In this document: piece by piece, positions 30,799 through 39,006 of the stretch
Numbering within the stretch: position 1 is the stretch's first letter
Layout: each line of letters begins with the position of its first letter
DNA from: Anaerolineae bacterium
GTDB lineage: Bacteria > Chloroflexota > Anaerolineae > Anaerolineales > Villigracilaceae
DNA: 64,000 nucleotides
Reading direction: 5' to 3'
Assembly (NCBI GenBank): GCA_003130845.1
Contig: QEXW01000045.1
Location: forward strand, 1 to 64,000
Notes under the pieces: generated by a model
The model's database searches: none
What the model was told of the DNA's origin: nothing
What the model saw: the letters and a program-made list of their open reading frames with translations, nothing else
Program-made: the position numbers and the translations under genes

Positions 30799-31974
30799 TC
30801 AGCCGTAGCGCGCCATAAAACGTTCCATGCGCCGCAGCGCTTCTTCAATCTTTTCATAGGCGGTCGCGTACGAACAGCGCACAAAACCTTCGCCGCCTTT
30901 GCCAAAGGCACTGCCAGGCACAACCGCGACATGTTCCTCGTGCAGCAATTTTTCGGCAAAAGTTTCTTCATCCATGCCCGAAGCGCGAATATTCGGGAAG
31001 GCATAAAAAGCCCCGCGCGGCTCAAACGTTGTCAACCCAAGACGATTCAGCCCGCTCACAATCAGTTTGCGCCGACGATCGTACTCAGCCACCATCTCCT
31101 CTACATATGTATCGGATTGGAGCGCCTCAATCGCGGCATCTTGTGCTGTGGTGGGGGCAGACATGATGGTGTATTGATGAACACGCAGCATCCACTTGAG
31201 AATTTCAGCAGGGGCAGCAGCATAGCCAATGCGCCAGCCGGTCATCGCATGACTTTTAGAAAACCCCCCTAACAGCACAGTGCGCGCCTTGATTTCTTCG
31301 CCCAGGGCTGGAAAGCAGACGTGTTGAAAGCCATAAACCAACCGGTCGTAAATTTCATCCGAAACCACAATCAGGTCATGTTCGAGCGCGATTTTGGCAA
31401 TCTCCATTAGTGTCTCACGCTCGGCCACCGCACCGGTGGGGTTACTCGGATAGCCAATAAAGATGGCTTTGGTGCGCGGGGTGATATGTCGGCGCACTTC
31501 CTGCGGGTCTACCTGGAAGTTGTTCTCCATGCGGCTAGGGATTTCCACCGGCACACCGCCTGCCAAAAAAACCTCGGCCTGATAGGCCACAAAACACGGC
31601 GTGGGAATGATGACTTCGTCTCCGGGGTCAAGCAAAGCAGTAAAAGCCAGATACAGAGCTTCTGAAACGCCCACCGTCGCGATAATTTCGTTCACGGGGT
31701 CGTAGCGAACACCATAGAGACGCTGCAGGTTATCAGCAATTGCCTGACGCAGTTCCAACTTGCCAGAATTGGAGGTGTAGTGCGTTTCTCCGGCCTGCAA
31801 AGACCGAATGCCCGCCTGCAAAATGGGTTGCGGGGTGGTGAAATCTGGCTCGCCAATCCCTAAGGAGATAACATCCTTCATGGTGGCGGCAATATCGAAA
31901 AATTTACGAATGCCCGAGGGCTTGAGCGCGGCAACTCGTTTTGAAATGTATTTGGGCGTATCAACAACAACCAT
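30799..31974 (-). CDS. PLP-dependent aminotransferase, class I/II
   Basis: A 391-aa fold-type I aminotransferase of the aspartate/aromatic group. SLGIGEPDFTTPQPI begins the body; YPSNPTGAVAERETL carries the PNPTG-like motif with Asn; SDEIYDRLVYG holds the PLP-binding Asp and Tyr; GGFSKSHAMTGWRIGYAAAP contains the Schiff-base Lys; the C-terminal RCSYAT region supplies the carboxylate-binding Arg. GGAGG precedes the ATG. Amino-acid specificity cannot be read with certainty; aspartate, alanine or N-acetyl-diaminopimelate types are possible. Confidence 0.93.
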   Translation of the reverse strand: MVVVDTPKYISKRVAALKPSGIRKFFDIAATMKDVISLGIGEPDFTTPQPILQAGIRSLQAGETHYTSNSGKLELRQAIADNLQRLYGVRYDPVNEIIATVGVSEALYLAFTALLDPGDEVIIPTPCFVAYQAEVFLAGGVPVEIPSRMENNFQVDPQEVRRHITPRTKAIFIGYPSNPTGAVAERETLMEIAKIALEHDLIVVSDEIYDRLVYGFQHVCFPALGEEIKARTVLLGGFSKSHAMTGWRIGYAAAPAEILKWMLRVHQYTIMSAPTTAQDAAIEALQSDTYVEEMVAEYDRRRKLIVSGLNRLGLTTFEPRGAFYAFPNIRASGMDEETFAEKLLHEEHVAVVPGSAFGKGGEGFVRCSYATAYEKIEEALRRMERFMARYG

Positions 31975-32075
31975 TGTGCCTCCTGAATCCTGACCAATCC
32001 TGGCGCAGCCAAAAACCTAGCGCCCGGACTCGACCGTTACCTAATTGTATGGATTTGCTCTAAAAAATACAGGGC

Positions 32076-32107
32076 AGGATGTCACATTGCGCTGCAACGA
32101 ACATCCT
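32076..32107 (-). terminator. Hairpin at the 3' end of the nucleotidyltransferase gene
   Basis: AGGATGT (32076-32082) pairs with ACATCCT (32101-32107), which overlaps the stop codon. On the minus strand it is followed by GCCCTGTATTTTTTAG. The stem is 7 bp and the T run is offset, so it is a moderate candidate. Confidence 0.45.
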
Positions 32108-33116
32108 AAAGTTGAACGCTGGAGTTATCGCCAATATTGACACTGGCCGCCCGGCCTTTGATGCGGGCATGGCGTCCTACGAACGAGCCATCTAGCACCG
32201 AATCAGTGACCACGGCGCTATCATCTAAAATGCTGTTGCGCAAGACACAGCCAGAGACTTCACACTCCGCACCCACAGAAACATTTGGCCCAATGACTGA
32301 GCCTTTCACTTTGGCAGAGGGGTGAATAAACACCGGCGGAATGACTGTAATATTCGGGCGTTGGGCCGCTTCGGCAGAGTTATCGCGCCCATGTTCAAGC
32401 ATATACTGGTTAGTCTCGAGAGTTGCCTCGATAGTCCCTGTATCCAACCAAACTTCCACGCTTTGTGTTCTCATGCGCGCGCCATAATCCAGCATAATGT
32501 TGATTGCATCGGCTAAAAAATACTCTCCCTTGAGCGAAATACCACGTTTCATCTGCTCGTTAATAGCAGCCACCAAGTCTTCGCCCTTTTTAAAGTAATA
32601 GCACCCCACCAAAGCCAAATTATTTTCCATGGTTTGGGGTTTTTCAATCAGCCGCGTGATGCAACCATCTTTCACTTCGGCTACGCCAAATCGGCGGGGG
32701 TCGGGTACCGCCTTGACCCAGGCCACACCATCGCATTCCTCTTGTGCCAAAAAAGAGAAATCTGTTTCCAGCAAGGTATCTGAAAAGACCATAATGGTCG
32801 GCCCTTTCAAATGATGCCGTGCCAGCCACAGAGCATGGCTTTGCCCTTTCATTTCTTCTTGAACCACATAGTGGGCAATGATGTGGGGATAATATTTCTG
32901 GACATAGACGGGTATCTGTTCCCCCAAAAACGGACCAATGATGAAGATATATTCGGTGTTTTCGGGATTCGGCACCGTCTTGAACATGTCCATTAAGTGG
33001 TCGAAGGAGGTCCGCCCGGCTACGCTAACCAACGGTTTGGGCTTGCTCCACGTGTGGGGACGCATACGAGTCCCCCAGCCAGCCATTGGGATAATGATTT
33101 TGAGCGTCTCGGTCAC
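32106..33116 (-). CDS. Sugar-phosphate nucleotidylyltransferase with left-handed beta-helix tail
   Basis: A 336-aa enzyme that should make an NDP-sugar. The N-terminal Rossmann-like domain has KIIIPMAGWGTRMRPHTWSK with the nucleotide-binding loop and KPKPLV. VFSDTLLETD gives the metal-binding Asp region, and FGVAEVKDG and EKPQTMENN follow. From about 255 the hexapeptide repeats (VFIHPSAKVKGSVIGPNVSVG) form a left-handed helix as in GlmU and GlgC-like proteins. It starts with GTG behind CAGGAG. It lies 21 bases after the O-methyltransferase gene on the minus strand. Glucose-1-phosphate thymidylyl- or uridylyltransferase activity is likely. Confidence 0.9.
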   Translation of the reverse strand: MTETLKIIIPMAGWGTRMRPHTWSKPKPLVSVAGRTSFDHLMDMFKTVPNPENTEYIFIIGPFLGEQIPVYVQKYYPHIIAHYVVQEEMKGQSHALWLARHHLKGPTIMVFSDTLLETDFSFLAQEECDGVAWVKAVPDPRRFGVAEVKDGCITRLIEKPQTMENNLALVGCYYFKKGEDLVAAINEQMKRGISLKGEYFLADAINIMLDYGARMRTQSVEVWLDTGTIEATLETNQYMLEHGRDNSAEAAQRPNITVIPPVFIHPSAKVKGSVIGPNVSVGAECEVSGCVLRNSILDDSAVVTDSVLDGSFVGRHARIKGRAASVNIGDNSSVQL

Positions 33117-33137
33117 AAAAAAACTCCTGCGGTGAGA

Positions 33138-33728
33138 TTAACACTTTCGGCAAATCAGCAAACCTTTGCCCAGTGGGACAATCATAACATCTACGCGCGT
33201 ATCTTGATATGCACGATGCAGGTAGAGCGAAAGTTGCTGAGTTTGACTGAGAGCGCTGTTGGCAATTAACAACCCCCCTGATACCAAGTTGGGAATGATA
33301 TGCTCGTAACAATCCAAGTAAACATCTTTTTCAGCATCCATGAAGATGAAAGCCGTAGGCGGAAAACGCGAAATATGCTGGCGTACGTCACCGTGAATGA
33401 CTTTAACCATAGAGGCCAATCCCGCTACGTTGAACGTCTTCTGGGCCATTTGCACTTTCTCTTCCTGAATTTCGAAAGTAGTCAATTTATCGCCGCGCAC
33501 CATGCAGGCCAGCGCCAACCATAAGCCAGAATAGCCGCCACTTGTCCCGATGTCAAACACCATCCCCTTGGGTGCGTTGGCGCACATTAAGGCCAGAAAA
33601 CGACCGACCTCCGGCGGTACTTGGGCTAAGCGCTGATGTTTTGGCAAACTACCTAGCCGTTCGACGGCATCGCGCGCTTCTAGGTCACGCATACATTCTT
33701 GAATTGGAGCGGGAATGGCATGAAACAT
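33138..33728 (-). CDS. SAM-dependent O-methyltransferase, caffeoyl-CoA type
   Basis: A 196-aa cytosolic methyltransferase. The class I SAM-binding motif is FDIGTSGGYSGLWLA; FEIQEEKVQMAQ holds the ribose-binding acidic residue; VIHGDVRQHI and FIFMDAEKDVYLDCYE carry the metal-binding Asp residues of the catechol/caffeoyl-CoA O-methyltransferase family. GGAGG precedes the ATG. It lies between the UvrD-type helicase and the nucleotidyltransferase genes, same strand, gaps of 30 and 21 bases. The substrate is unknown. Confidence 0.88.
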   Translation of the reverse strand: MFHAIPAPIQECMRDLEARDAVERLGSLPKHQRLAQVPPEVGRFLALMCANAPKGMVFDIGTSGGYSGLWLALACMVRGDKLTTFEIQEEKVQMAQKTFNVAGLASMVKVIHGDVRQHISRFPPTAFIFMDAEKDVYLDCYEHIIPNLVSGGLLIANSALSQTQQLSLYLHRAYQDTRVDVMIVPLGKGLLICRKC

Positions 33729-33758
33729 AAATCCTCCTCTTTTTTTAGCCCATTCTGT

Positions 33759-35936
33759 TTATTGTATCACAGTCAAGTGAGCCAGACTGGCCGAAAGTCG
33801 TTTGATGCCAACGCTCTCAAAGATGACATCTACGATTTCATCTTCACCCTGCACGCGGCTATTCAGCACGATGCCATCTTGCCAAAGGGGGTGGCGAACG
33901 CGCATGCCGGCATGGAATTTTTGTTGAATCACCGGAGCAGAACGAGCAGGTGGTGGCAATTTCCACGAATCATAGCCGCTGCGCCGGTCAAAACCATTTG
34001 TGGGGCGTGGTGCACGCCCTTTGCCATGTAGGAGTTGCGCGGGAATATCATCCAAGAAACGCGATTCAACCTTTTCCTCGGCATATCCCCGTCCGGCGCG
34101 ACGCATGGCACGCACCAAATAGAGCCGCTCTTTGGCACGCGTAATGCCCACATAAAACAAACGTCGCTCTTCTTCCATTGCTTCCGGGTCATCGAAAGAG
34201 CGACTGTGCGGAACAATACCATCATCCAACCCGATGATAAACACCACCCCAAACTCAAGCCCCTTGGCAGCGTGCATGGTCAGCAACGTTGGCACATTGC
34301 CTTCCTGAATCGTATCCTGGTCACTGACCAGCGCCACATTTTCTAGGAATTCGGCCAGGGTGCGCGAGTGATACTCTTCGGCCAGGCGGCGCAATTCTTG
34401 TACGTTGTCAATTCGTTCCTGGCCTTCTTCCGTCTTGTCATCAAGATGTTCCAGATAATTGACATCCTTCAGTATGCGATCGAATAGCTCTGGAACGGTA
34501 TATGTGCCAAGCAAACCGCGCCAGGCACTCAAAAGAGCGCCAAAATCGGCCAGGGGCAAGGCGGCTCGCCCCGAAAATTTGCCCCAAAACGGCGAATCAG
34601 AGCCGCGCGCCAGGTCAAGCAGCACTTGGCCAGGGGTTGTGCCGGCTTCGCGTGCCGTTAGGTGCAGGGTGAGAATGGTTTTGTTGCCTATTCCGCGCGG
34701 TGGGAGATTGATTACCCGGTCGAGAGAAATTTCATCATCCGGGTTTTGGACCAGGCGCAAAAAGGCGATTACATCTTTCACTTCACGGCGGCCATAAAAG
34801 CGTTGTGCCCCCACCAACCGATAGGGCAAGCGCGCCTGGAGAAAGGCCTCTTCCAAAACACGGCTTTGGGCATTGGTGCGATACATAACAGCGCAGTCCC
34901 CTGGCTCGCATTGTCGGCTGGCAACCAACTGCGCAATGGTATCTACGACAAAGCTGGCTTCGCCGTAATCATCCAACGCCTCGTAAAAGACCACTTTTTC
35001 GCCTTGTCCACGCTCGGTAAACAGTTTTTTCTTGCGACGGCGTGGGGCTTTGTCAATCACCGCCATAGCCGCATCAAGAATGCTCTGCTTGGAACGATAG
35101 TTCTGCTCTAACAAAATCACTTGTGCGCCGGGGAAATCTTGCTCAAAACGCTGCACGTTACGATAATCCGCTCCACGCCACCGATACACGCTCTGGTCAG
35201 GGTCACCAACAACAAAAATGTTGTTATGTACTGAGCACAAGTGCTTAAGTAAGGCGTATTGCGCCATGTTGGTATCTTGGAACTCATCCACCAACACATG
35301 ATGAAAGCGCTGCGCATATTTTTCACGTACATCGGGATATTCGGCCAATAGGTTGGCGGTCATGAGCAACAAATCGTCAAAATCCACACCGTTCGATTGC
35401 TGTAGAAGTTCCTGATAGCGCTGATACACTCGTTTGACGACTTCATCGCGGTAGGTCACAACTGGAAATTGCTGCGGCAAGAGCAATTCATTTTTCGCGC
35501 GGCTGATGGCGGCATGGAGCGCTGCCGGACGGTACGTTTTGTCATCCAGGTTTAAGTCACGGATGGCAGCCTTAACGATTGTCTCCTGGTCATCGGCATC
35601 AAAAATGACAAACTCGCCAGAGACGGGCAATTTTTCTGCTTCACGGCGTAAAATTCGGGCGCAGACGGCATGAAACGTGCCGAGCAAAAGACCGCGCGTC
35701 ATCTCCTCACCAAGCAATTGCTTCACTCGCTGTTCCATTTCGCGCGCGGCTTTATTGGTGAAGGTGACCGCCAGCATTTGGTACGAGCGCACACCTTGAT
35801 ACCCAATCAAATAGGCAATGCGCTGGGTAAGAACGCGCGTTTTGCCAGAGCCAGGCCCGGCCAGCACCAAAATTGGGCCATCTCCGGCGGTCACAGCGGC
35901 GCGTTGCGCAGGGTTGAGTGTGGTGAGAAAATCCAT
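33759..35936 (-). CDS. UvrD/PcrA-type superfamily 1 DNA helicase
   Basis: A 725-aa 3'-5' helicase for nucleotide-excision and mismatch repair. Motifs in order: Q motif LNPAQRAAV, Walker A AGPGSGKTRV, motif Ia TFTNKAAREMEQRV, motif II DEFQDTN, motif III VVGDPDQSVYRWRGAD, motif IV QNYRS, motif V LLTMHAAKGLEFGVVFI and motif VI FYVGITRAKERLYLV. The C-terminus (MRVRHPLWQDGIVLNSRVQ) is the Tudor-like RNA polymerase-binding region of PcrA. Length is normal. No clear ribosome-binding site is seen. Probably first of a three-gene minus-strand unit. Confidence 0.95.
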   Translation of the reverse strand: MDFLTTLNPAQRAAVTAGDGPILVLAGPGSGKTRVLTQRIAYLIGYQGVRSYQMLAVTFTNKAAREMEQRVKQLLGEEMTRGLLLGTFHAVCARILRREAEKLPVSGEFVIFDADDQETIVKAAIRDLNLDDKTYRPAALHAAISRAKNELLLPQQFPVVTYRDEVVKRVYQRYQELLQQSNGVDFDDLLLMTANLLAEYPDVREKYAQRFHHVLVDEFQDTNMAQYALLKHLCSVHNNIFVVGDPDQSVYRWRGADYRNVQRFEQDFPGAQVILLEQNYRSKQSILDAAMAVIDKAPRRRKKKLFTERGQGEKVVFYEALDDYGEASFVVDTIAQLVASRQCEPGDCAVMYRTNAQSRVLEEAFLQARLPYRLVGAQRFYGRREVKDVIAFLRLVQNPDDEISLDRVINLPPRGIGNKTILTLHLTAREAGTTPGQVLLDLARGSDSPFWGKFSGRAALPLADFGALLSAWRGLLGTYTVPELFDRILKDVNYLEHLDDKTEEGQERIDNVQELRRLAEEYHSRTLAEFLENVALVSDQDTIQEGNVPTLLTMHAAKGLEFGVVFIIGLDDGIVPHSRSFDDPEAMEEERRLFYVGITRAKERLYLVRAMRRAGRGYAEEKVESRFLDDIPAQLLHGKGRAPRPTNGFDRRSGYDSWKLPPPARSAPVIQQKFHAGMRVRHPLWQDGIVLNSRVQGEDEIVDVIFESVGIKRLSASLAHLTVIQ

Positions 35937-35984
35937 TGAACGTGTTGCTTACAAGAGAGAATGTGATGTGGTATTGTAAAACAA

Positions 35985-36017
35985 AATCGGGAAACGGGCA
36001 TACGCCGATCCCCGATT
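35985..36017 (-). terminator. Terminator of the mscL gene
   Basis: On the minus strand AATCGGG pairs with CCCGATT and is followed by TTGTTTT. It lies 27 bases after the mscL stop codon and about 50 bases before the helicase start. Confidence 0.7.
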
Positions 36018-36043
36018 GCAGAGCAAGAAGAGCAACAAACAAG

Positions 36044-36439
36044 TTACAACTGCGAAGTGCAGTTTGGACAACGTGTGGCCTTGATGTGGACGGTGGAAAA
36101 ACAGAAGGGACATTCTTTGGTGGTCGGTTCTGCCGGCGCCGGGGCGGCTTCTTTCTTTTTCAAGTTGTTTGAGGCTTTCACAATCAAGAAAATCACAAAA
36201 GCAATAATCAGAAAATCAATAATAGCCTGTACAAATGCCCCCCACTTGACCGAGGCGGCGCCAATTTGAAAAGCCTGCTCGGCAAAGTTGATTCCTCCCA
36301 ACAACAGACCGATTAACGGCATCAAAATATCGTTGACCAATGAACCAACAATTTTGCCAAACGCGCCACCGATGATGACACCGACTGCCAGGTCAATCAC
36401 ATTCCCACGCATTGCAAAATCACGAAATTCCTTAAGCAT
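36044..36439 (-). CDS. mscL: Large-conductance mechanosensitive channel with C-terminal zinc ribbon
   Basis: A 131-aa channel that opens on hypo-osmotic stress. [21 protein letters not shown] and the first pore helix ([20 protein letters not shown]) are canonical; the second helix is [18 protein letters not shown]. In place of a plain charged tail, residues about 107-131 form a short zinc ribbon with CPFC and CPNC pairs. The start was set at 36439 because GAGGAAAC lies upstream; an earlier frame to 36499 overlaps the PHP gene. Zinc-ribbon tails occur on several envelope proteins; the role here is unknown. Confidence 0.93.
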   Translation of the reverse strand: MLKEFRDFAMRGNVIDLAVGVIIGGAFGKIVGSLVNDILMPLIGLLLGGINFAEQAFQIGAASVKWGAFVQAIIDFLIIAFVIFLIVKASNNLKKKEAAPAPAEPTTKECPFCFSTVHIKATRCPNCTSQL

Positions 36440-36495
36440 AGGTTTCCTCCGATGAGATAATTTTGGGCTGATTGTATCGCCTGGCTGAGGGCATG

Positions 36496-37566
36496 TCAAC
36501 GCACATAGATGGGATTGCTGAAAATCCAGCCACGCAAACGCCCAAGCGCCCGCCGCCAGACCTCAACACGATACACGCCCGCTTCGGTTGTGATGTGTGT
36601 AGCAATGTCGGTATTCTTCCAGGTTCGGAGGATGTTTCCGTCCTTGAGCAGACGGCAATCGGCAGCCTGTGGCAAACGAATGGTGAAGGTCACGCCGCCT
36701 TCTGCAGATATTTCATCGCCCATGATGGCTGTTTTGTCACGCCCTTGGGCAGTGAAGCAAAATCCACGTGCGGCATGGTGTAAATCACAAGCGACAAAAC
36801 AGTGACCCGCAGCCAAAGCATCATAGATAATTTGCTTATCACTTGCCAAATTACCGCTCAAAGGGGAAGAGACAAGCAGGTGCGTATTAATCGTTTGAAA
36901 ATGAAATTCGTACGGAAAGACCACCCGGCGCAATGGGCCAGCGCTGACTTGCAATGCGTGTGCATCAGAGCCGCCAATGGCAACCACGCGTCTCCCGGCG
37001 TTGAGCAATTCATCCCATTTCTGCAGAGTGCGAGGCGGCGGTTGCAGGGCAAGAAATTGCGGAAAAAAGACATAGAACAAAATATGCAAAAACGTCTTGC
37101 TGCGCAGCTTGATTTCACTCAAACCGTTCCATAATTCTAACCCCGTGTAGCCTTGCACTTCCCATGCTTCCCACGAAATATCGGTTTCACCAATGCTCAA
37201 GCAGGCCTGGTCATGGGGATGCGCCAAAAAAGAGAGGCCTCCGATACGGCGTATATTATCTATTAAGTTTTGCGGGTCAGGCGCCAAAGTCGCCAGTTCA
37301 CGGTTAATATTCAAGGCCAAAAGGTGGTTCTTCTGAGGAACCCGTGCTTGGTCATGAATCTCTTCGCCCACCAAGAGCAGAACACGCTGCTTGCCGCTCT
37401 TAAGATACCCTTCCATGCCGCTCACCAGCACGTTATGGTCTGTCACAATCGCCACATCGAGACCCGTTTTCAAAGCAGCTTGTGCAATCTCATGATGCGA
37501 GCCACTACCGTCGGAATAAGTAGTATGCATGTGCAAGTTGACAAGCAATTCATAAAGTTCTGGCAT
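36496..37566 (-). CDS. PHP-domain metal-dependent phosphoesterase
   Basis: A 356-aa hydrolase. The N-terminal PHP signature has [14 protein letters not shown] (three metal ligands) and [14 protein letters not shown]; further histidines occur in [11 protein letters not shown] and in [11 protein letters not shown]-terminal beta domain follows (about 270-356). AGAGGAAG lies before the ATG. It is 56 bases upstream of mscL on the same strand, so co-transcription is likely. Members hydrolyse nucleotides such as 3',5'-bisphosphates or act on histidinol phosphate; which applies is not decidable here. Confidence 0.85.
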   Translation of the reverse strand: MPELYELLVNLHMHTTYSDGSGSHHEIAQAALKTGLDVAIVTDHNVLVSGMEGYLKSGKQRVLLLVGEEIHDQARVPQKNHLLALNINRELATLAPDPQNLIDNIRRIGGLSFLAHPHDQACLSIGETDISWEAWEVQGYTGLELWNGLSEIKLRSKTFLHILFYVFFPQFLALQPPPRTLQKWDELLNAGRRVVAIGGSDAHALQVSAGPLRRVVFPYEFHFQTINTHLLVSSPLSGNLASDKQIIYDALAAGHCFVACDLHHAARGFCFTAQGRDKTAIMGDEISAEGGVTFTIRLPQAADCRLLKDGNILRTWKNTDIATHITTEAGVYRVEVWRRALGRLRGWIFSNPIYVR

Positions 37567-37687
37567 ACTTCCTCTGACAATCGCGCAAATAAATTGAGAA
37601 CCCGGCAGATTTTAAGAACCTGCCAGGCCAACCATCCAGATATGTTGCGTATTTTGCCCGAAGATAAGTGGAATGGCAAGGGAAGTT

Positions 37688-37784
37688 AAAAAAATAGACA
37701 CCGGTTACGGAAAGCCCCCTTTCTCTAAACCGGTGTCTATGACGTGGGCCCCAATCCACGTTTGCGGTATCATCTTTATCATAC
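37688..37784 (-). ncRNA. Structured small RNA, copy B (promoter-distal unit)
   Basis: A predicted RNA of about 97 nt on the minus strand with two helices. P2: ACGTGG (37742-37747) with CCACGT (37756-37761). P1: 13 perfect pairs between 37728-37740 and 37694-37706, containing an inner stem GAAAG/CTTTC around GGGG. A run of seven T follows P1 on the minus strand, so P1 serves as terminator. It is a second copy of the unit at 37868-37971. Differences between copies keep pairing (see that entry). Function is unknown. Confidence 0.7.
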
Positions 37785-37790
37785 TCTTCA

Positions 37791-37829
37791 AGCATAGACA
37801 GAACGCAGACAAAACTAACATTTTTGTAA
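37791..37829 (-). promoter_or_regulatory. Conserved promoter block of small RNA copy B
   Basis: This 39-bp block is identical to 37978-38016 except for two bases. On the minus strand it ends with TATGCT, a plausible -10 box, and contains a dyad ACAAAA-N7-TTTTGT upstream that could be an operator. The -35 region is weak. Confidence 0.55.
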
Positions 37830-37867
37830 ACACATTTCAAGAAGTCAGAAAAAGCCCCCGCAGGGCA

Positions 37868-37971
37868 AATTAAAAGACAAACACCGGTCGCGGAAGTCCC
37901 CCTTCCTGTGTACCGGTGCCTGTGACGTGGGCCCCAAAACCACGTTGCGCATATTTCTGGTCTTATCTTAC
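37868..37971 (-). ncRNA. Structured small RNA, copy A
   Basis: A predicted RNA of about 104 nt on the minus strand. P2: ACGTGG (37925-37930) with CCACGT (37940-37945). P1: 12 pairs between 37912-37923 and 37877-37888, containing an inner stem GGAAG/CTTCC around GGGGA. Versus copy B, P1 has a U-A to C-G double change, and two G-U wobbles that are proper pairs only on the minus-strand RNA. The inner stem swaps an A-U for a G-C pair. This pattern argues for a functional RNA transcribed on the minus strand. TTTGTCTTTTAATTT follows P1. The TSS is estimated from the -10 box. Confidence 0.72.
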
Positions 37972-37977
37972 CGGAGA

Positions 37978-38016
37978 AGCATAGACAGAACATAGACAAA
38001 ACTAACATTTTTGTAA
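37978..38016 (-). promoter_or_regulatory. Conserved promoter block of small RNA copy A
   Basis: Minus-strand block ending TATGCT (37978-37983), with the dyad ACAAAA-N7-TTTTGT and a near-perfect 11-bp direct repeat (TTTTGTCTATG, TTCTGTCTATG). It is nearly identical to the block in front of copy B. No ORF starts from either block. Confidence 0.55.
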
Positions 38017-38144
38017 GTTTCATTCAGAAATACAAAGAGCATTTCTCACTAGCCGGTAGATGGCCGATGCAACTCAGACGACCCACAAGGCACCACTCGG
38101 CAACGTGAATTTGCGCAAAATCTGACCAAATGCGCACCTGCCGC

Positions 38145-38174
38145 TTGACATTCCCTGCTTTTTCGGCGCATAAT
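38145..38174 (+). promoter_or_regulatory. Sigma-70-type promoter of the SAM hydrolase/ECF operon
   Basis: A perfect TTGACA (38145-38150) and CATAAT (38169-38174) are 18 bases apart. The start site would fall near 38181, leaving a 25-base leader before the ATG at 38206, with TTGGAG as ribosome-binding site. Confidence 0.7.
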
Positions 38175-38205
38175 TAGGAACATTTTCATCCAATTGGAGT
38201 GTTTC

Positions 38206-39006
38206 ATGGCCGTCATTTCATTGATGACCGATTTTGGACTTAAAGATGGCAACGTGGGTGTGATGAAGGGTGTCATCTGGAAAATTGCACCGCAGGCCCA
38301 AATTTCAGACTTAAGTCATCTGATTTCACCCCAAAATATCGCCGAAGCCGCGTTGATTTTGTACCGCTCAGCGCCCTATTTCCCCGATTTTTCGATTCAC
38401 CTTGTGGTAGTGGACCCTGGCGTTGGCACAGCGCGCCGCCCAATGGCTGCCCGCCTGGGTAACCAATACTATGTCGGCCCGGATAATGGCACCATTACCT
38501 TGCTATTAGAACTGGTTGAACAACAAAATCTGCCAACACACTTCATTCATCTGAACAAACCGGAATATTGGTTGCCCAACGTTTCTTATGTCTTCCACGG
38601 CCGCGACATCTTTGCGCCTGTTGCGGCGCGCCTGGCCGCTGGTACACCGCTAGAAGCACTCGGCACACCTTTCGATGACCCGGTGCGCCTGGCGCTGCCT
38701 CAACCAGAGCGAACGGCTGCTGGCTGGCGCGGGCAAGTGATTCATGTTGACCATTTTGGCAACATCGCTTCTAACATCCGTGTCGAGCACTTGGGCGAGA
38801 TGCTCCAGCACAAAGAACGGCTCACGGTTCGGGTACGGGGCGCCGAAATTCACGGCCTGGTCAACACGTTTGGCGAGCGCACGCCCGGCACCTTGGTAGC
38901 GCTCATCGGTAGCACCGGCAACCTGCTGGCTTGCCTAGTCAACGGCAATGCACAGACCCGGCTCGGTGTACAAATCGGCGATGCGTTCGAGGTTGTGTAC
39001 GAATGA
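38206..39006 (+). CDS. SAM hydrolase (SAM hydroxide adenosyltransferase, DUF62 family)
   Basis: A 266-aa enzyme that splits S-adenosylmethionine into adenosine and methionine using water. It belongs to the SAM-dependent chlorinase/fluorinase superfamily. The N-terminal motif is MAVISLMTDFGLKDGNVGVMKG. The Asp-Arg-His triad of the hydrolase branch is visible as D70 and R77 in VVDPGVGTARR and H131 in SYVFHGRDIFAP. The C-terminal domain has VIHVDHFGNIASNI. The ATG at 38206 has TTGGAG upstream; an in-frame TTG at 38194 is part of that site. Its stop overlaps the ECF ATPase start by ATGA, so the two are tightly coupled. Confidence 0.92.
   Translation: MAVISLMTDFGLKDGNVGVMKGVIWKIAPQAQISDLSHLISPQNIAEAALILYRSAPYFPDFSIHLVVVDPGVGTARRPMAARLGNQYYVGPDNGTITLLLELVEQQNLPTHFIHLNKPEYWLPNVSYVFHGRDIFAPVAARLAAGTPLEALGTPFDDPVRLALPQPERTAAGWRGQVIHVDHFGNIASNIRVEHLGEMLQHKERLTVRVRGAEIHGLVNTFGERTPGTLVALIGSTGNLLACLVNGNAQTRLGVQIGDAFEVVYE

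Noticed and set aside
37550-38023. A 157-codon minus-strand ORF with two copies of a WGPRHRHR-containing segment
   Set aside because: The repeat is explained by the duplicated small RNA. A one-base difference in the short hairpin loop breaks frame correspondence upstream, and substitutions follow RNA pairing rather than codon positions.
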